Positions 37,940 to 47,224 are shown, counted from the stretch's first letter. The stretch: DNA of 64,000 nt from Methylorubrum populi (GCF_002355515.1 NZ_AP014809.1:4240501-4304500); one strand, 5' to 3'. Translations and numbers: made by a program. The notes: generated from the sequence alone by a model not told the origin.

Positions 37940-38950
37940 TCACTTGCCGTCGGTGAGGGCGGGATCGATGGCGGCCTTCACGTCCTGCGGGGTCTTGTAG
38001 ACCTCGAACTTGACGTTGAAGGCATCCGCGTGCCGGCTCGACCCGTAGAGCGAGCCGAACCCGTCGGCGTCCTTCATCACCGCGCGGCCCTCGGCCAGCG
38101 TCAGGAGCTTGGTGCCCTTGAGGAAGCGGGTGAACACGGCAGGCTCGACCCCGACCTTGGCCGCCATGATCGCGACCGCGTCCCCTTGCGTCTTCGGATC
38201 CTGGATGTAGCCGACGACCCGGTCCCACAGGCCGACGAGCTTGATCCAGTCGGAGCGCCGCGCGGCGAGGCTTGCGGGCGTCACGGTCACCACGTCGTAG
38301 ATCAGGCCCGGCTGGTCGGCCGAGGTGTAGAGCGGGCGGGCGCCCGCCGCGCCGCGCATCGCCTGGCCCGCGATCGGCTGCCACGCGCCGATGGCGGCGA
38401 CGTCGCCCGAGGCGAGGATCTGCGGCGTCTCGTTGGTCTTGGCGTTGACGAGGGTGACGTCGCTCTCCTTGATCCCGGCCTTCTGCAGGCCGTCGATGAG
38501 GAGGAGGTGCTCGACGAGGCCGACTTCGAGGCCGACCTTCTTGCCCTTGAGGTCAGTCAGCGACTTCACCCCCGGTTTGCCGACGATGATGTCGTTGCCG
38601 TTGGAGTAGTCGGTGAGCATGATCATGACGTTCTTGGCGCCGTTGCCGCTCATCACGAGCGCGTCGCCGTTGGTGCAGGTCACCGCGTCGAGCTTGCCCG
38701 CCGAGAAGGCGTCCATCGAGGCGGAGTAGTCGAACCACTCGAACTTAGCGTCGATGCCGGCCTCCTTGAGCCAGCCCTTCTCGATGGCGACCTGCCACGC
38801 CACCCAGCCCGGCCAGTCGCTGTAGCCGATGCGCAGCGGCTCGGCGGCCTGCGCCATCGGTGCGGCGAGGAGCCCGACGGCGAGGGTGAGGGCGGACAGG
38901 CCGCGCCGGACCCCTGTGAGACCGCCGGTGATCAGGCTTGGGATGCGCAT
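37940..38950 (-). CDS. ABC transporter substrate-binding protein (NMT1/nitrate-taurine type), likely guanidine import
   Basis: 336-residue periplasmic binding protein. A signal peptide ([20 protein letters not shown] then AA) precedes the mature start [20 protein letters not shown], typical of the NMT1/THI5-like class; [19 protein letters not shown] and [19 protein letters not shown] follow. It is the first gene of the operon and is preceded by a 375-base leader that begins with a guanidine-I riboswitch, which makes guanidine the best ligand guess. Confidence 0.92.
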   Translation of the reverse strand: MRIPSLITGGLTGVRRGLSALTLAVGLLAAPMAQAAEPLRIGYSDWPGWVAWQVAIEKGWLKEAGIDAKFEWFDYSASMDAFSAGKLDAVTCTNGDALVMSGNGAKNVMIMLTDYSNGNDIIVGKPGVKSLTDLKGKKVGLEVGLVEHLLLIDGLQKAGIKESDVTLVNAKTNETPQILASGDVAAIGAWQPIAGQAMRGAAGARPLYTSADQPGLIYDVVTVTPASLAARRSDWIKLVGLWDRVVGYIQDPKTQGDAVAIMAAKVGVEPAVFTRFLKGTKLLTLAEGRAVMKDADGFGSLYGSSRHADAFNVKFEVYKTPQDVKAAIDPALTDGK

Positions 38951-39324
38951 GTCTCGTCTCCTGGCATGTCTTGTCGTCTGGGATGGCCGCTTGCGGCCGG
39001 ACACGGAGCTGGGGCGGGCGCGGCGTGCAAGCGCGCGCAGAGGCAGGCGGCGGGGCGAAGCCCGCCGTCGGGCAGCCAAAGCAGGCCTGTTGGCAGGCGG
39101 CCGCCACGAGGACGTGGAGCGTCCCCGCGCGGGCGCAGCCTACGGAACGGGGGTGGGGAAACCGGGAGGACGCGCGGCCAGAACGGGCCGGCGGACGGGG
39201 CGCCGAAGGACGCCGCTCGAAGATGTCGAACAGTCGATCTTGGAGGCTCTGCCGGGCATACGTCCCTTCCGATACAGAAAGAGATTGTACAAGACCTGTC
39301 CCTGCCAATCTCTGGCCAGTGAGG
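38951..39324 (-). other. 5' leader between riboswitch and first operon gene
   Basis: The 374-base untranslated stretch has no supported ORF. Near its 3' end is a GC hairpin with a UUCG-type loop, CGGCGGGCTTCGCCCCGCCG on the minus strand (39048-39067), about 100 bases before the start codon. It could act as an attenuator or as mRNA protection; there is no T-run after it. Confidence 0.4.
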
Positions 39325-39432
39325 TCTCCCGGGCTTTTATCCCGCCGTGCATCCGGGCGGATGTCTCCCGCCGCGGCAACCGCTCTCGGACCGAACACAT
39401 CGAAGCGATGCTGGAACCCTAGCGATCAACTC
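39323..39432 (-). ncRNA. Guanidine-I (ykkC) riboswitch
   Basis: On the minus strand the hallmark conserved segments appear in order: CTAGGGTTCC (39422-39413), GGTCCGAGAGCGG (about 39394-39382) and ACGGCGGGATAAAAGCCCGG followed by GAGA (39349-39325). Spacing of the three segments equals the published ykkC consensus as I know it. This class binds guanidinium and turns genes on. It heads the minus-strand operon of importer, DUF1989 pair, carboxylase and allophanate hydrolase, all functions expected for guanidine use. Confidence 0.95.
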
Positions 39433-39637
39433 GATTACATTTTTAAAATTGGCGATTTTCCCAGTCAAGCAAAGACCATCTCGTCGATGCGCAAGTTTTT
39501 ACCTTCGATGCCCATGTTTTAAGCGCTCTGCGATCCGAACTTGCATCCAACCGGCGCGTGGGGCGGTCTTCGTCTCCGCCGCGACGCGCCGCCCCGCACC
39601 ATCGTCGGGGCCCGTGATCGGGTCCCTGCCGGCGGCC

Positions 39638-40444
39638 TCATTCCCGCAGGAGCGCCAGTGCCTGCGCGTGCAGTTCCGGGCTCGCCGCCGCGAGCACGCG
39701 CCCGTCGGAGGCGAGGGTGAGGTCTGCGCCGGCCCAGTCGGTGACGACCCCGCCCGCCGCGCGGATCACCGGCACCAGCGCCATGTAGTCGTAGGGCTGG
39801 AGGCCGGTCTCGGCGATCAGGTCGCAATGGCCGGAGGCCAGCAGGCCGTAGGCGTAGCAATCGCCGCCGAAGCGGCGCAGGGCCGTGGCTGCGCTGAGGC
39901 GGCGGTAGCGCGCCGCGTCTTCGCCGATGAACCCGTCGGGCGCCGTGGTGAAGAAGCGCGCCGCCGACAGGCTCCGGCAGCCGCTGGTGCGGGCGGGCTC
40001 GGCCCCGAACAGGGCCTGCCCCGGCCGCCCGGTCCAGCGCTCGCCCAGCGCCGGCATGTCGATCACCCCGACGAGCGGCACCCCGCCGTCGAGGAAGGCG
40101 ATCAGGGTGCCGAACAGCGGCAGGCCGGTGACGAAGCTCTTGGTGCCGTCGATCGGGTCGATCACCCAGACCGGGCCGTTGCCGGGCGCCGTGCCGGGCT
40201 TCACACCCATCTCCTCGCCGAAGATGCCGTGATCGGGAAACCGCGCCTCGATCAGGCTGCGCAGGCGCGCCTCGATGGCGCGGTCGGCCAGCGTCACCGG
40301 GCTCTCGTCGGCCTTCGTCACGATGTCGAGCGGGGTGCGGAAATAGGCGCGCGCGATCGGGCGCGCCGCCTCCGCCAGTTCGGCGGCGAAGGCGAGGATG
40401 TCGTCGGCGGCGAGGGTGCCGGTCGCGGGAGCAGCCAGACCCAT
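39638..40444 (-). CDS. Inositol monophosphatase-family phosphatase (HisN-like)
   Basis: 268-residue Mg-dependent phosphatase. Metal ligands: E in GIFGEEMGVKPG, DPIDGTKSFVTGLPLFGTL and the distal D in LQPYDYMALVPVIRAAGGVV TDW. The T-x-A-D motif (VTKADESPVTLADRAIEARL) is that of histidinol-phosphate phosphatases of HisN type. No histidine genes are near; it ends an operon with two kinase-like genes and a carbamoylase, 3 bases after the first kinase gene. It may dephosphorylate the product of those kinases instead (inference). Confidence 0.88.
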   Translation of the reverse strand: MGLAAPATGTLAADDILAFAAELAEAARPIARAYFRTPLDIVTKADESPVTLADRAIEARLRSLIEARFPDHGIFGEEMGVKPGTAPGNGPVWVIDPIDGTKSFVTGLPLFGTLIAFLDGGVPLVGVIDMPALGERWTGRPGQALFGAEPARTSGCRSLSAARFFTTAPDGFIGEDAARYRRLSAATALRRFGGDCYAYGLLASGHCDLIAETGLQPYDYMALVPVIRAAGGVVTDWAGADLTLASDGRVLAAASPELHAQALALLRE

Positions 40445-40447
40445 CGC

Positions 40448-41383
40448 TCAGAGCGCCTTCAGGAAGAGCGGCCAGCGCGGGTCGTTCATGATCGAGCGGG
40501 CGCGCATGTGCTTCCAGATCCCGTATTTGTAGAAATCGAAGTCGAGGGTGGAGATGCGGTTCTGCACCATCGCCCAGGTCGACCACTTCACGTCGGCGAG
40601 CGCCTTGTGCACCATCAGGCGCGCAAACAAAGCTTCGTCGTAGCGGCCGAAATACTGTTCGATCAGTTCGCGGTCGACGCTCTCGGGGAAGAACATCTCC
40701 CCGCTCCAGATCGCGATGTCGTAGAGCCGGTCGTTGTTGGAGGCGTACTCGAAGTCGATCAAGAGGATCGAGCCGTCCTCGCCGAGGAGGAAGTTGCCCG
40801 GCATCGGGTCGTTGAAGCAGGGCACGAGGTCGAGGCCCGAGGCCTCCAAGGCCGCCCGCGCCAGCCGGGTCTGGCGGGTCAGCCAGGCCTGATCCGGCGG
40901 CAGGAGGGCGCCGAGTTCGGCCGCCTGGCGGTCGTGCTCGTCGATCATGTCGAACACGGTCTTGGTGAGCGGCAGGAGCGGGGCCGCGTGGAAGCGGCGG
41001 TAGACTCGCATCGCCTCCGCCCGCAGGGCCGGGTCGGCGAAGTCGCGGTTGGTCGAGGGGCGGCGCCCGTCCACGAACTCGGCGATCTCGATGCCCTGCG
41101 CGTCGAGGTCGCCGAAGGTGCGCGGCCCCAGGCCGATCACCTCCGCCTGCCGGCTGGCGGCGCGGGCGGCGGCGCGGTCGATGAACATCTCGGTGCCGCG
41201 GCCGGGCATCTTGACGAAGTAGGGATGCGGCTCGCCCTCGATCTCGACGCGCCAGTTGACGTTGCTGATCCCGCCGAGAACCGGGCGGTAGCGCGTCGGC
41301 CGTCCCTGCCAGCGCGGGACGGCGCGCAGGGCCGCCTCGAAGGCGTGCTCGGCCTCGGTGGCGGCGTTGCCCAAAGCGATCAT
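40448..41383 (-). CDS. Phosphotransferase, choline/aminoglycoside kinase-like (first)
   Basis: 311-residue APH-fold kinase. LGGISNVNWRVEIEGEPHPY FVKMPG is the ATP-binding strand with its lysine, LVPCFNDPMPGNFLLGEDGS is the catalytic loop with N-D-P-x-P-x-N (Asp base and Asn), and ILLIDFEYASNNDRLYDIAI is the DFE metal-binding motif. This catalytic loop and the FEYA(S/G)NN-type block are those of choline/ethanolamine kinase-like proteins (LicA). It likely phosphorylates a small amino alcohol. It sits between the second kinase gene (10 bases upstream) and the phosphatase gene. Confidence 0.85.
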   Translation of the reverse strand: MIALGNAATEAEHAFEAALRAVPRWQGRPTRYRPVLGGISNVNWRVEIEGEPHPYFVKMPGRGTEMFIDRAAARAASRQAEVIGLGPRTFGDLDAQGIEIAEFVDGRRPSTNRDFADPALRAEAMRVYRRFHAAPLLPLTKTVFDMIDEHDRQAAELGALLPPDQAWLTRQTRLARAALEASGLDLVPCFNDPMPGNFLLGEDGSILLIDFEYASNNDRLYDIAIWSGEMFFPESVDRELIEQYFGRYDEALFARLMVHKALADVKWSTWAMVQNRISTLDFDFYKYGIWKHMRARSIMNDPRWPLFLKAL

Positions 41384-41393
41384 GCTCCCCTCC

Positions 41394-42374
41394 TCACAGC
41401 GCCCTCAGGGTTTCCTCGAAGCCCGGCCGGCCGACGAGCATCCGGCAGCGCAGCAAACGCCAGGCCGCGTATTTGCGGAATTCGAGCGAGCGGCGGGGCG
41501 AGAGCCGGTCCATGGCGAGCGCCCGCAGGCCCCAGTGCAGGTCGTCGGCCGCCGCGTAGGCGCGGGCGCGGTTGAACACCTCGGGCCGGAACTGCCCCTC
41601 CGCCATCTCGATGCCGGCCCGCATCGGCGTCTCGAAGGCGCAGGCCTCGTTGAGGAAGGCGCCGAGCTGGTAATGGGGGTCGGTGTCGCAGGCCATGTCG
41701 AAATCGACGAACTGCAGGGCGCCGCCGGGGCCGAACAGCAGGTTGGAGGCGTGCGGGTCGGCATGCGCCGGGCGGATATCCGTGCCGGCGGCCGCGAGCG
41801 CCGCTTCGATCGCCTCGGCCCAGTCGAACAGGAACCACGCATCCGGCGGCAGGGCGTCGGCATCGTCGCCGAGGAGGGCGCGCAAGCCGCGGATCGCCTC
41901 GAACACGCTCCAGCGGCGCCCGAAGGCCTCGCCCGCGCCGATCCGGCGGAAGGCGTCGATGACGCGCGCCATGCCGTCGCGGTCCTGCAGCCGGTCGAGG
42001 GTGGCCGGGCGCCAGTCCGGGCCGAGGTCGCGGAACAGGATCGCGCCCTGATCCGCCGCGAAGTACAGCGGCTCCGGTGCGAGGCCCAGCGCCGCGATCT
42101 TGTGTGCCGCGCGGAAGGCGGCGCCGGGGTCGAGCAGCGCCGCGGCGCAGGGTTCGGAGACCTTGAGGAACAGGCCCGGTTCGGCGCCCGCGGCCTGCGC
42201 CACGCGGTAGGTCGTGGATTCGACCCCGTGATAGGAGGGCGAGGCGAGGCCGGGCACCGCCACCGCGTAGTGCGGAACCCCGTCCCGAAGGCCGGGAAGC
42301 GCGGCGAAGGCGCCCGCCAGGGCGGCCTCGGCGAGGCGCTCCGACGCGTCCTCGGGCGTGCCGAGCGGTTTCAT
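41394..42374 (-). CDS. Phosphotransferase, aminoglycoside kinase-like (second)
   Basis: 326-residue APH-fold kinase only distantly like its neighbour. HGVESTTYRVAQAAGAEPGL FLKVSE contains the ATP lysine, IRPAHADPHASNLLFGPGGA is the catalytic loop (H-A-D-x-H-x-x-N) and LQFVDFDMACDTDPHYQLGA the DFD motif. The C-terminal RKYAAWRLLRCRMLVGRPG resembles pyrroloquinoline- and choline-kinase-like families. Start ATG 42374 overlaps the amidase stop (ATGA). Two different kinases in one operon suggest two phosphorylation steps or a heteromer. Confidence 0.8.
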   Translation of the reverse strand: MKPLGTPEDASERLAEAALAGAFAALPGLRDGVPHYAVAVPGLASPSYHGVESTTYRVAQAAGAEPGLFLKVSEPCAAALLDPGAAFRAAHKIAALGLAPEPLYFAADQGAILFRDLGPDWRPATLDRLQDRDGMARVIDAFRRIGAGEAFGRRWSVFEAIRGLRALLGDDADALPPDAWFLFDWAEAIEAALAAAGTDIRPAHADPHASNLLFGPGGALQFVDFDMACDTDPHYQLGAFLNEACAFETPMRAGIEMAEGQFRPEVFNRARAYAAADDLHWGLRALAMDRLSPRRSLEFRKYAAWRLLRCRMLVGRPGFEETLRAL

Positions 42375-43663
42375 CGGCGTCCTCCCTCGCTCTCGATGGC
42401 GGCCAGGCCTTCGATGGCCAGGACCCTCAGCATGTCGGCGAGCAGCTGGGTGCCGAAGGCCTGATCCTCCGGGCTCGCGAACTCGGTCGGATGGTGCATC
42501 ACGCCGCCGCGGCAGGGCACGGCCAGCACCACCGCGGGGCAGACGGCGGAGAGGCTGACGGCGTCGTGGCCGCCGATCGTGTCGAGGTGGCGGGTCGTCG
42601 TGCCGTTGGCGGCGCCCGCGCGCTCGGCGAGCCGCACGAGGCCCGGCGCCATCGGCCCGGCGGCGCGGCGATCGATGGACCGCACCTCGTGGCCGACCTC
42701 GGCCCGAGCGGCGGCGAGATCGATCGCCGCCTTCAGCCGCAGCTCTGCTTCCTCCAGGATCGCGGGCGAGCCGGAGCGCAGCTCGATGAACAGGACCGCC
42801 TCGCTCGGGACGGTGTTGGGCGAGTTCGGCCGCACTTCGAGCCGGCCGACGGAGGTGTGCAGGTCGAGGCCGTAATCGGCGACCATCGCCTTGAGGTCGG
42901 CGATCAGGTAGGCGGCGCCCAGGAGCGCGTCGCGCCGCTCGGCCATCGGCGTCGGGCCGGTATGGGCCTGGCGCCCGAGGAAGGCGAGGCGGTACTTGGT
43001 GGCGCCCCAGTAGCGGGTGAAGGCGCCGAAGCGCAGGCCCTCGCGCTCCAGGATCGGGCCGCCCTCGATGTGAAGCTCGATGAAGGCGTCGGGCACCGGC
43101 ACGGCGTCGGTCCCGGCATAGCCGATCCGCGACAGGGCCTCGGCCACGGTGACGCCGTCGCCGTCGCGGCGCGCCAGCGCCCAGTCGAGCCCGGCCGCGC
43201 CGGTGAAGACGCTGCTGCCGAGCAGGCTCGGCTGGAAGCGCGCGCCCTCCTCGTTGGTCCAGTTGGCGACCGCGAAGTTGCAGGCCGAGGCGACGCCGGC
43301 CGCGTCGAGCGCCTCGCGCACGGACAGGATCGCCTCGCAGGCGGCGAGCACCCCCAGCGTCCCGTCGAAGCGACCGCCATTGGGCTGGCTGTCGAGATGC
43401 GAGCCGACCATCACCGTCGGCGCGCCGGGCCCGGCCAGTTCGAGGACGCCGAACTGGTTGCCGATCGCGTCGACCTTCGGCGTGAAGCCGTGCGCGGAAA
43501 ACCACGCGGCGAGCCAGTCGCGCGCCTGCCCGTCCTCCCGCGACAGGGTGAGACGGGTCAGGGCGCCGTCCGGACCGCCGCCGAAGGCGGAGACCGCCTC
43601 CATCATCGCCTGGAGGCGGGCGGGATCGATCCGCACGGGAGGCGGGGCTTTCGTCTCAGGCAT
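42371..43663 (-). CDS. Zn-dependent amidase, hydantoinase/carbamoylase family (M20)
   Basis: 430-residue M20-fold N-carbamoyl-amino-acid hydrolase/allantoate amidohydrolase-like enzyme. Metal ligands: H in MVGSHLDSQPNGGRFDGTLG (also the D), E-E in NWTNEEGARFQPSLLGS, H of ELHIEGGPILE, and the C-terminal H in GGVMHHPTEFAS. DTIGGHDAVSLS and HTGPTPMAERRDALLGAA are the typical dimerisation and substrate loops. It releases ammonia and carbon dioxide from N-carbamoyl compounds, or hydrolyses a related amide. It overlaps deoR by eight bases. Confidence 0.9.
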   Translation of the reverse strand: MPETKAPPPVRIDPARLQAMMEAVSAFGGGPDGALTRLTLSREDGQARDWLAAWFSAHGFTPKVDAIGNQFGVLELAGPGAPTVMVGSHLDSQPNGGRFDGTLGVLAACEAILSVREALDAAGVASACNFAVANWTNEEGARFQPSLLGSSVFTGAAGLDWALARRDGDGVTVAEALSRIGYAGTDAVPVPDAFIELHIEGGPILEREGLRFGAFTRYWGATKYRLAFLGRQAHTGPTPMAERRDALLGAAYLIADLKAMVADYGLDLHTSVGRLEVRPNSPNTVPSEAVLFIELRSGSPAILEEAELRLKAAIDLAAARAEVGHEVRSIDRRAAGPMAPGLVRLAERAGAANGTTTRHLDTIGGHDAVSLSAVCPAVVLAVPCRGGVMHHPTEFASPEDQAFGTQLLADMLRVLAIEGLAAIESEGGRR

Positions 43664-44504
43664 GAATCACGTCGACTTTTGCGGAGTGGAAGGCGTGCGC
43701 GAAGTCGCGCGCCAGGGGGACGTTGGTGACGAGGGTGTCGATGTCGGCGAGCGCGAGGGTGCGCACCGTGCCGAGGCGGCCGAACTTCGAATCGTCGGCG
43801 AGGATCACCGAGCGGCGGGTCTGCGCCCGGGCGGCGCGGCGGATTACCGCCTCGTCATGGCCGAGATCCATGAAGCCGTGCGCGAGATGCACGGTGACGA
43901 TGCCCATCACCGCGACGTCGTAGACGTGCTCGCGCAGGCCCGAGAGGGTGCGGTGGCCGAACAGGCCGCGGTATTCCGGCTTGACCTCGCCACCGAGCAC
44001 CGTGACCTGCGCGGCGCAGTCCCCCCCGATCAGCGCGGCGATATCGAGGGCGTTGGTGTGGATGTGCAGGCGCCGGCGGACGAGCAGCCGGGCGAGGGCG
44101 AGCGTCGTGGTGCCGGCATCGATGAAGACGGTCATCCCGTCCTCGAACAGCGGCAGGGCGGCCTCGGCGAGGCGCGCCTTCTCGCGGGTGGCGACGCGGG
44201 CGCGGGCGTCGAAGGGCTGGTCGCCCTCCGGCCGGTCGGTGACGGCGCCGCCATAGACCCGCCGGGCATGGCCGCGCCGTTCGAGGTCGCGCAGGTCGCG
44301 CCGCACCGTCTCGGTGCTGATGGCGAGCCGCGCGGCGAGGTCCTTCACGCTCACCCGCCCGTCGCGCTCCAGCGCGTCGAGGATGAGCCGCAGGCGCCGC
44401 CCGGTGATGCCGGTCGCGGCCCCGTCCCCGCGTGCCGCCGGTCGCGGGTCCGGTTCCCCGGCGGGACGGGGAGGCGGGGGCTGCACCCTGAGCGCGTCCG
44501 ACAT
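43656..44504 (-). CDS. DeoR-family transcriptional regulator
   Basis: 282-residue DeoR-type repressor. A Pro-rich N-terminal tail precedes the helix-turn-helix RLRLILDALERDGRVSVKDL AARLAISTETVRRDLRDLER with the RRVYGGAV wing. The C-terminal sugar-phosphate-isomerase-like sensor domain has DAGTTTLALARLL and ILADDSKFGR. DeoR proteins usually sense a phosphorylated metabolite, which fits a neighbourhood with two kinases and a phosphatase. Start ATG 44504 shares a base with the ABC ATPase stop codon. Confidence 0.9.
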   Translation of the reverse strand: MSDALRVQPPPPRPAGEPDPRPAARGDGAATGITGRRLRLILDALERDGRVSVKDLAARLAISTETVRRDLRDLERRGHARRVYGGAVTDRPEGDQPFDARARVATREKARLAEAALPLFEDGMTVFIDAGTTTLALARLLVRRRLHIHTNALDIAALIGGDCAAQVTVLGGEVKPEYRGLFGHRTLSGLREHVYDVAVMGIVTVHLAHGFMDLGHDEAVIRRAARAQTRRSVILADDSKFGRLGTVRTLALADIDTLVTNVPLARDFAHAFHSAKVDVIHA

Positions 44505-46336
44505 CAGGCGGCCCCCGCCAGCAGGGCGGCGCCGGCGCCCGGCACGCGGTGGCAGGCGGCGAGGTCGCGGGCGCCGCGCGCGGTGAGGAGTGGCGGATGG
44601 ACGGCGCAGGCCTCGAAGGCCTGCGGGCAGCGGGAACGGAAGGCGCAGCCCTGCGGCAGGTTGATCGGGCTCGGCGGCTCGCCCTCCATCAGGCAATCCT
44701 CCGGCCGGTAGCGCCGCGCCTCCAGGGCCGGCATCGCCGAGAGCAGGGCACGGGTGTAGGGGTGGCCCGGATCGAAGAACAGGCGCTCGTTGTCGGCGAG
44801 TTCGACGACCTCGCCGAGATACATCACCGCGATGCGGTTGCAGGCCTTTCGCACCATGGCGAGGTCGTGGCTGATGTAGATGTAGGTCAGCCCGTGGGTG
44901 CGCTGGAGTTTCTCGAACAGGGCCAGCAGCTTGAACTGCTCGGTCTGGTCGAGGGCCGAGAGGGTCTCGTCCATGAGCAGGATCTCGGGCTCGAGCACCA
45001 TGGCGCGGGCGACGTTGACGCGCTGGCGCTGCCCGGCGGAGAGCCCGAGCGGCAGGTCGTCGTAGAGGGCGACGGGCAGGCCGACATCGTCCATCACCGC
45101 GCGCACCCGCTCGCGGATTTTCTTGGGGTCGCGCCAGCCGTGGGTGCGCAGGGGCGCCTCCAGCATGGCGCCGATGCCGGTACGCGGCGGCAGCGAGTTG
45201 AACGGGTCCTGCAGCACCAGCTGCAGCTTGCGGCGGAAGCCGAGCAGCTCCGGTCCCGACAAGCCGGCGATGTCGCGGCCCTCGCACAGCACGCTGCCGG
45301 CGCTCGGGCGCTCCAGGCGGCTCAGGAGCCGCATCAGGGTGGACTTGCCGCAGCCGGATTCGCCCACCACCGCGAAGCTGTCGCCCTTGACGATGTCGAA
45401 GGTGACGTTGCGGACCGCGCGCAATTCGCTGGTGCCGGCAAAGCTCCCGCGCCGCTTCACCCGGTAGGTCTGCGACACGCCGCGCAGGCTGACGATCGCC
45501 TCGGCCGGGGCGGGGGCCCGCGGCGCGGCGGGCAGGGTCGGGCCTGCCCCCCAGATCACCGGGATCTGCGCGACGAGATCGCGGGTATAGGCGTGGCGCG
45601 GGGCGGCGATCAGCGCCTCGGTCGGCTGCTCCTCGACCAGTCTTCCGCCATCGATCACCAGGGTCCGGCTCGCCGCCTCGCGGGCCACGGGCAGCGAGGA
45701 GGAGACGAACAGGATCGCCGTCTCGAACCGCTCGGTGAGTTCGCGCATCAGGCGGATCACCTGGGCAGCCACCGTCACGTCGAGGGGCTGGGTGACGTTG
45801 TCGGCGACGAGCAGCGCCGGGTTCGAGACCATGGCATCGACGATGAGCGCGCGCTGCATCATGCCGCCGGAGAATTGCGAGGGATAATCGTGGAAGCGCG
45901 CCCCCGGCGACGGGATGCGCACCGCGTCGAGCAGGGCGATCACCCGCGCCTGCGCCTCCCGGCGGCTCACTTCGGGCATGACGGCGCGCAGCTTCTCGAC
46001 GATCTGGCGCCCGACCGGCAGGGTCGGGTCGAGGGCGCCCATCGGGTCGGCGCCGACATAGGCGATGTCGCGCCGCAGCCCCCGCATCGCCCGCGGCGGC
46101 AGGGCCAGCAGGTCCCGGCCGCGGAAGGACACGGTGCCGGAGCGGATGGCGAGCGGGGCCGCGATCCAGTTGACCACGGCGCGCGACAGCACGGTCTTGC
46201 CCGCCCCCGAGGCGCCGACGACGCCGACGATCTCCCGCGGGGCGACGTCGAAGCCGATCCGATCGAGGATGGTCCGCTCACGCCCGGGGAGGGTGAGATC
46301 GACGGAGAGGTCGCGGACGCAGAGCACCGGGTCCAT
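44504..46336 (-). CDS. Dipeptide/oligopeptide-type ABC transporter, fused double ATPase
   Basis: 610-residue protein with two complete ABC domains, DppD-like then DppF-like. First: VGASGAGKTVLSRAVV (Walker A), FSGGMMQRALIVDAM (signature), LLVADNVTQPLDVTVA (Walker B with N in place of the usual E, so it may be a weak site), VSSSLPVAREA where the switch histidine is S. Second: VGESGCGKSTLMRLLS, LSAGQRQRVNVARAM, ILLMDETLSALDQ, YISHDLAMVR. So the second site is canonical and the first degenerate. A C-terminal oligopeptide-type Cys motif (GCAFRSRCPQAFEAC) is present. It powers import by the adjacent permeases. Confidence 0.92.
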   Translation of the reverse strand: MDPVLCVRDLSVDLTLPGRERTILDRIGFDVAPREIVGVVGASGAGKTVLSRAVVNWIAAPLAIRSGTVSFRGRDLLALPPRAMRGLRRDIAYVGADPMGALDPTLPVGRQIVEKLRAVMPEVSRREAQARVIALLDAVRIPSPGARFHDYPSQFSGGMMQRALIVDAMVSNPALLVADNVTQPLDVTVAAQVIRLMRELTERFETAILFVSSSLPVAREAASRTLVIDGGRLVEEQPTEALIAAPRHAYTRDLVAQIPVIWGAGPTLPAAPRAPAPAEAIVSLRGVSQTYRVKRRGSFAGTSELRAVRNVTFDIVKGDSFAVVGESGCGKSTLMRLLSRLERPSAGSVLCEGRDIAGLSGPELLGFRRKLQLVLQDPFNSLPPRTGIGAMLEAPLRTHGWRDPKKIRERVRAVMDDVGLPVALYDDLPLGLSAGQRQRVNVARAMVLEPEILLMDETLSALDQTEQFKLLALFEKLQRTHGLTYIYISHDLAMVRKACNRIAVMYLGEVVELADNERLFFDPGHPYTRALLSAMPALEARRYRPEDCLMEGEPPSPINLPQGCAFRSRCPQAFEACAVHPPLLTARGARDLAACHRVPGAGAALLAGAA

Positions 46337-47224
46337 CAGGCGCCCCCATGGATCGTGTTGCGGGCGCGCTCGAACGCGGCGCCGATCAGGTTGATGCTGG
46401 TGAGCGTGAGGCACAGGAACACGCCGGGCATGGTGGCGATCCACCACGCGTTGAGCAGGTACTTGCGCCCGTCGGCGATGATGCTGCCGAAGGTCGGGGT
46501 CGGTGGCTGCACGCCGAGGCCGAGGAAGCCGAGGGTCGATTCGAAGATCATCATCCGCGCCACGTCGAGCACCGAGGTGAAGAGCAGCGGCGGCACCAAG
46601 AGCGGCACGAGGAGGGTCAGGATGATGCGCGGATGCGTGGCGCCCGAGACCTGCGCGGCGCGCACGTATTCGCGCCCGCGCTCGGCCATCACCACCGAGC
46701 GCATGACGCGGGCGTAGACCGGCCAGTTCGACAGGCCGAGCACGAGGATGATCGCCGGAATGGTCGGGCGGTCGGCGCCGAGTACGGCGATCGCCAGGAT
46801 GATCATCGGGATCGAGAGCTGCGCGTCGGTGATGCGCATGATCACCGTGTCGGTGCGGCCGCCGAAATAGCCGGCGACGGTGCCGAGCGCGCAGCCGATG
46901 ACCACGGTGACGGCGGCCCACGAGGCAGCGCACCAGCATGTCGCGGCCGATCTGGTCGGTCCCGAGCGGGTGGGCCCAGCTCCACTTGTCGCCGAGGAAC
47001 AGCGGCGGCAGCAGCCGCGCCCGGATGTCCCGCATCGCCGGGTCGATGCCGCTGAGTTCCGGGTAGAGCGCGGCGGCGAGCACGAGGAGCGCGAGCAGGG
47101 CGGCCCCGATGCGAAAGCTCCCGGAGCGGGCGGCGCGCCCGAGGATGCGCCGGCCGATGGAGCGCGAGGCGGCGACATCGACGCGCGGCGGCGCGAGCGC
47201 CAGGGCGGAATCCACGGCATCCAT
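46336..47224 (-). pseudogene. DppC-type ABC permease, frameshifted
   Basis: The N-terminal quarter reads in one frame from ATG 47224 (SGSFRIGAALLALLVLAAAL, then WAHPLGTDQIGRDMLVRCLV) and the rest in the next (WAAVTVVIGCALGTVAGYFG G, YVRAAQVSGATHPRIILTLL, FESTLGFLGLGVQPPTPTFG, ending IGAAFERARNTIHGGA). The change falls at about 46915-46935, right after the conserved GRDMLVR block and before the second helix. Outside it the gene is complete and its neighbours are intact, so this is either a very recent mutation or a sequencing error. If real, import by this system is lost. Confidence 0.82.

Noticed and set aside
38951..39637. Small reading frames in the riboswitch leader
   Set aside because: They overlap the conserved riboswitch or are Arg/Pro-rich with no ribosome-binding site.
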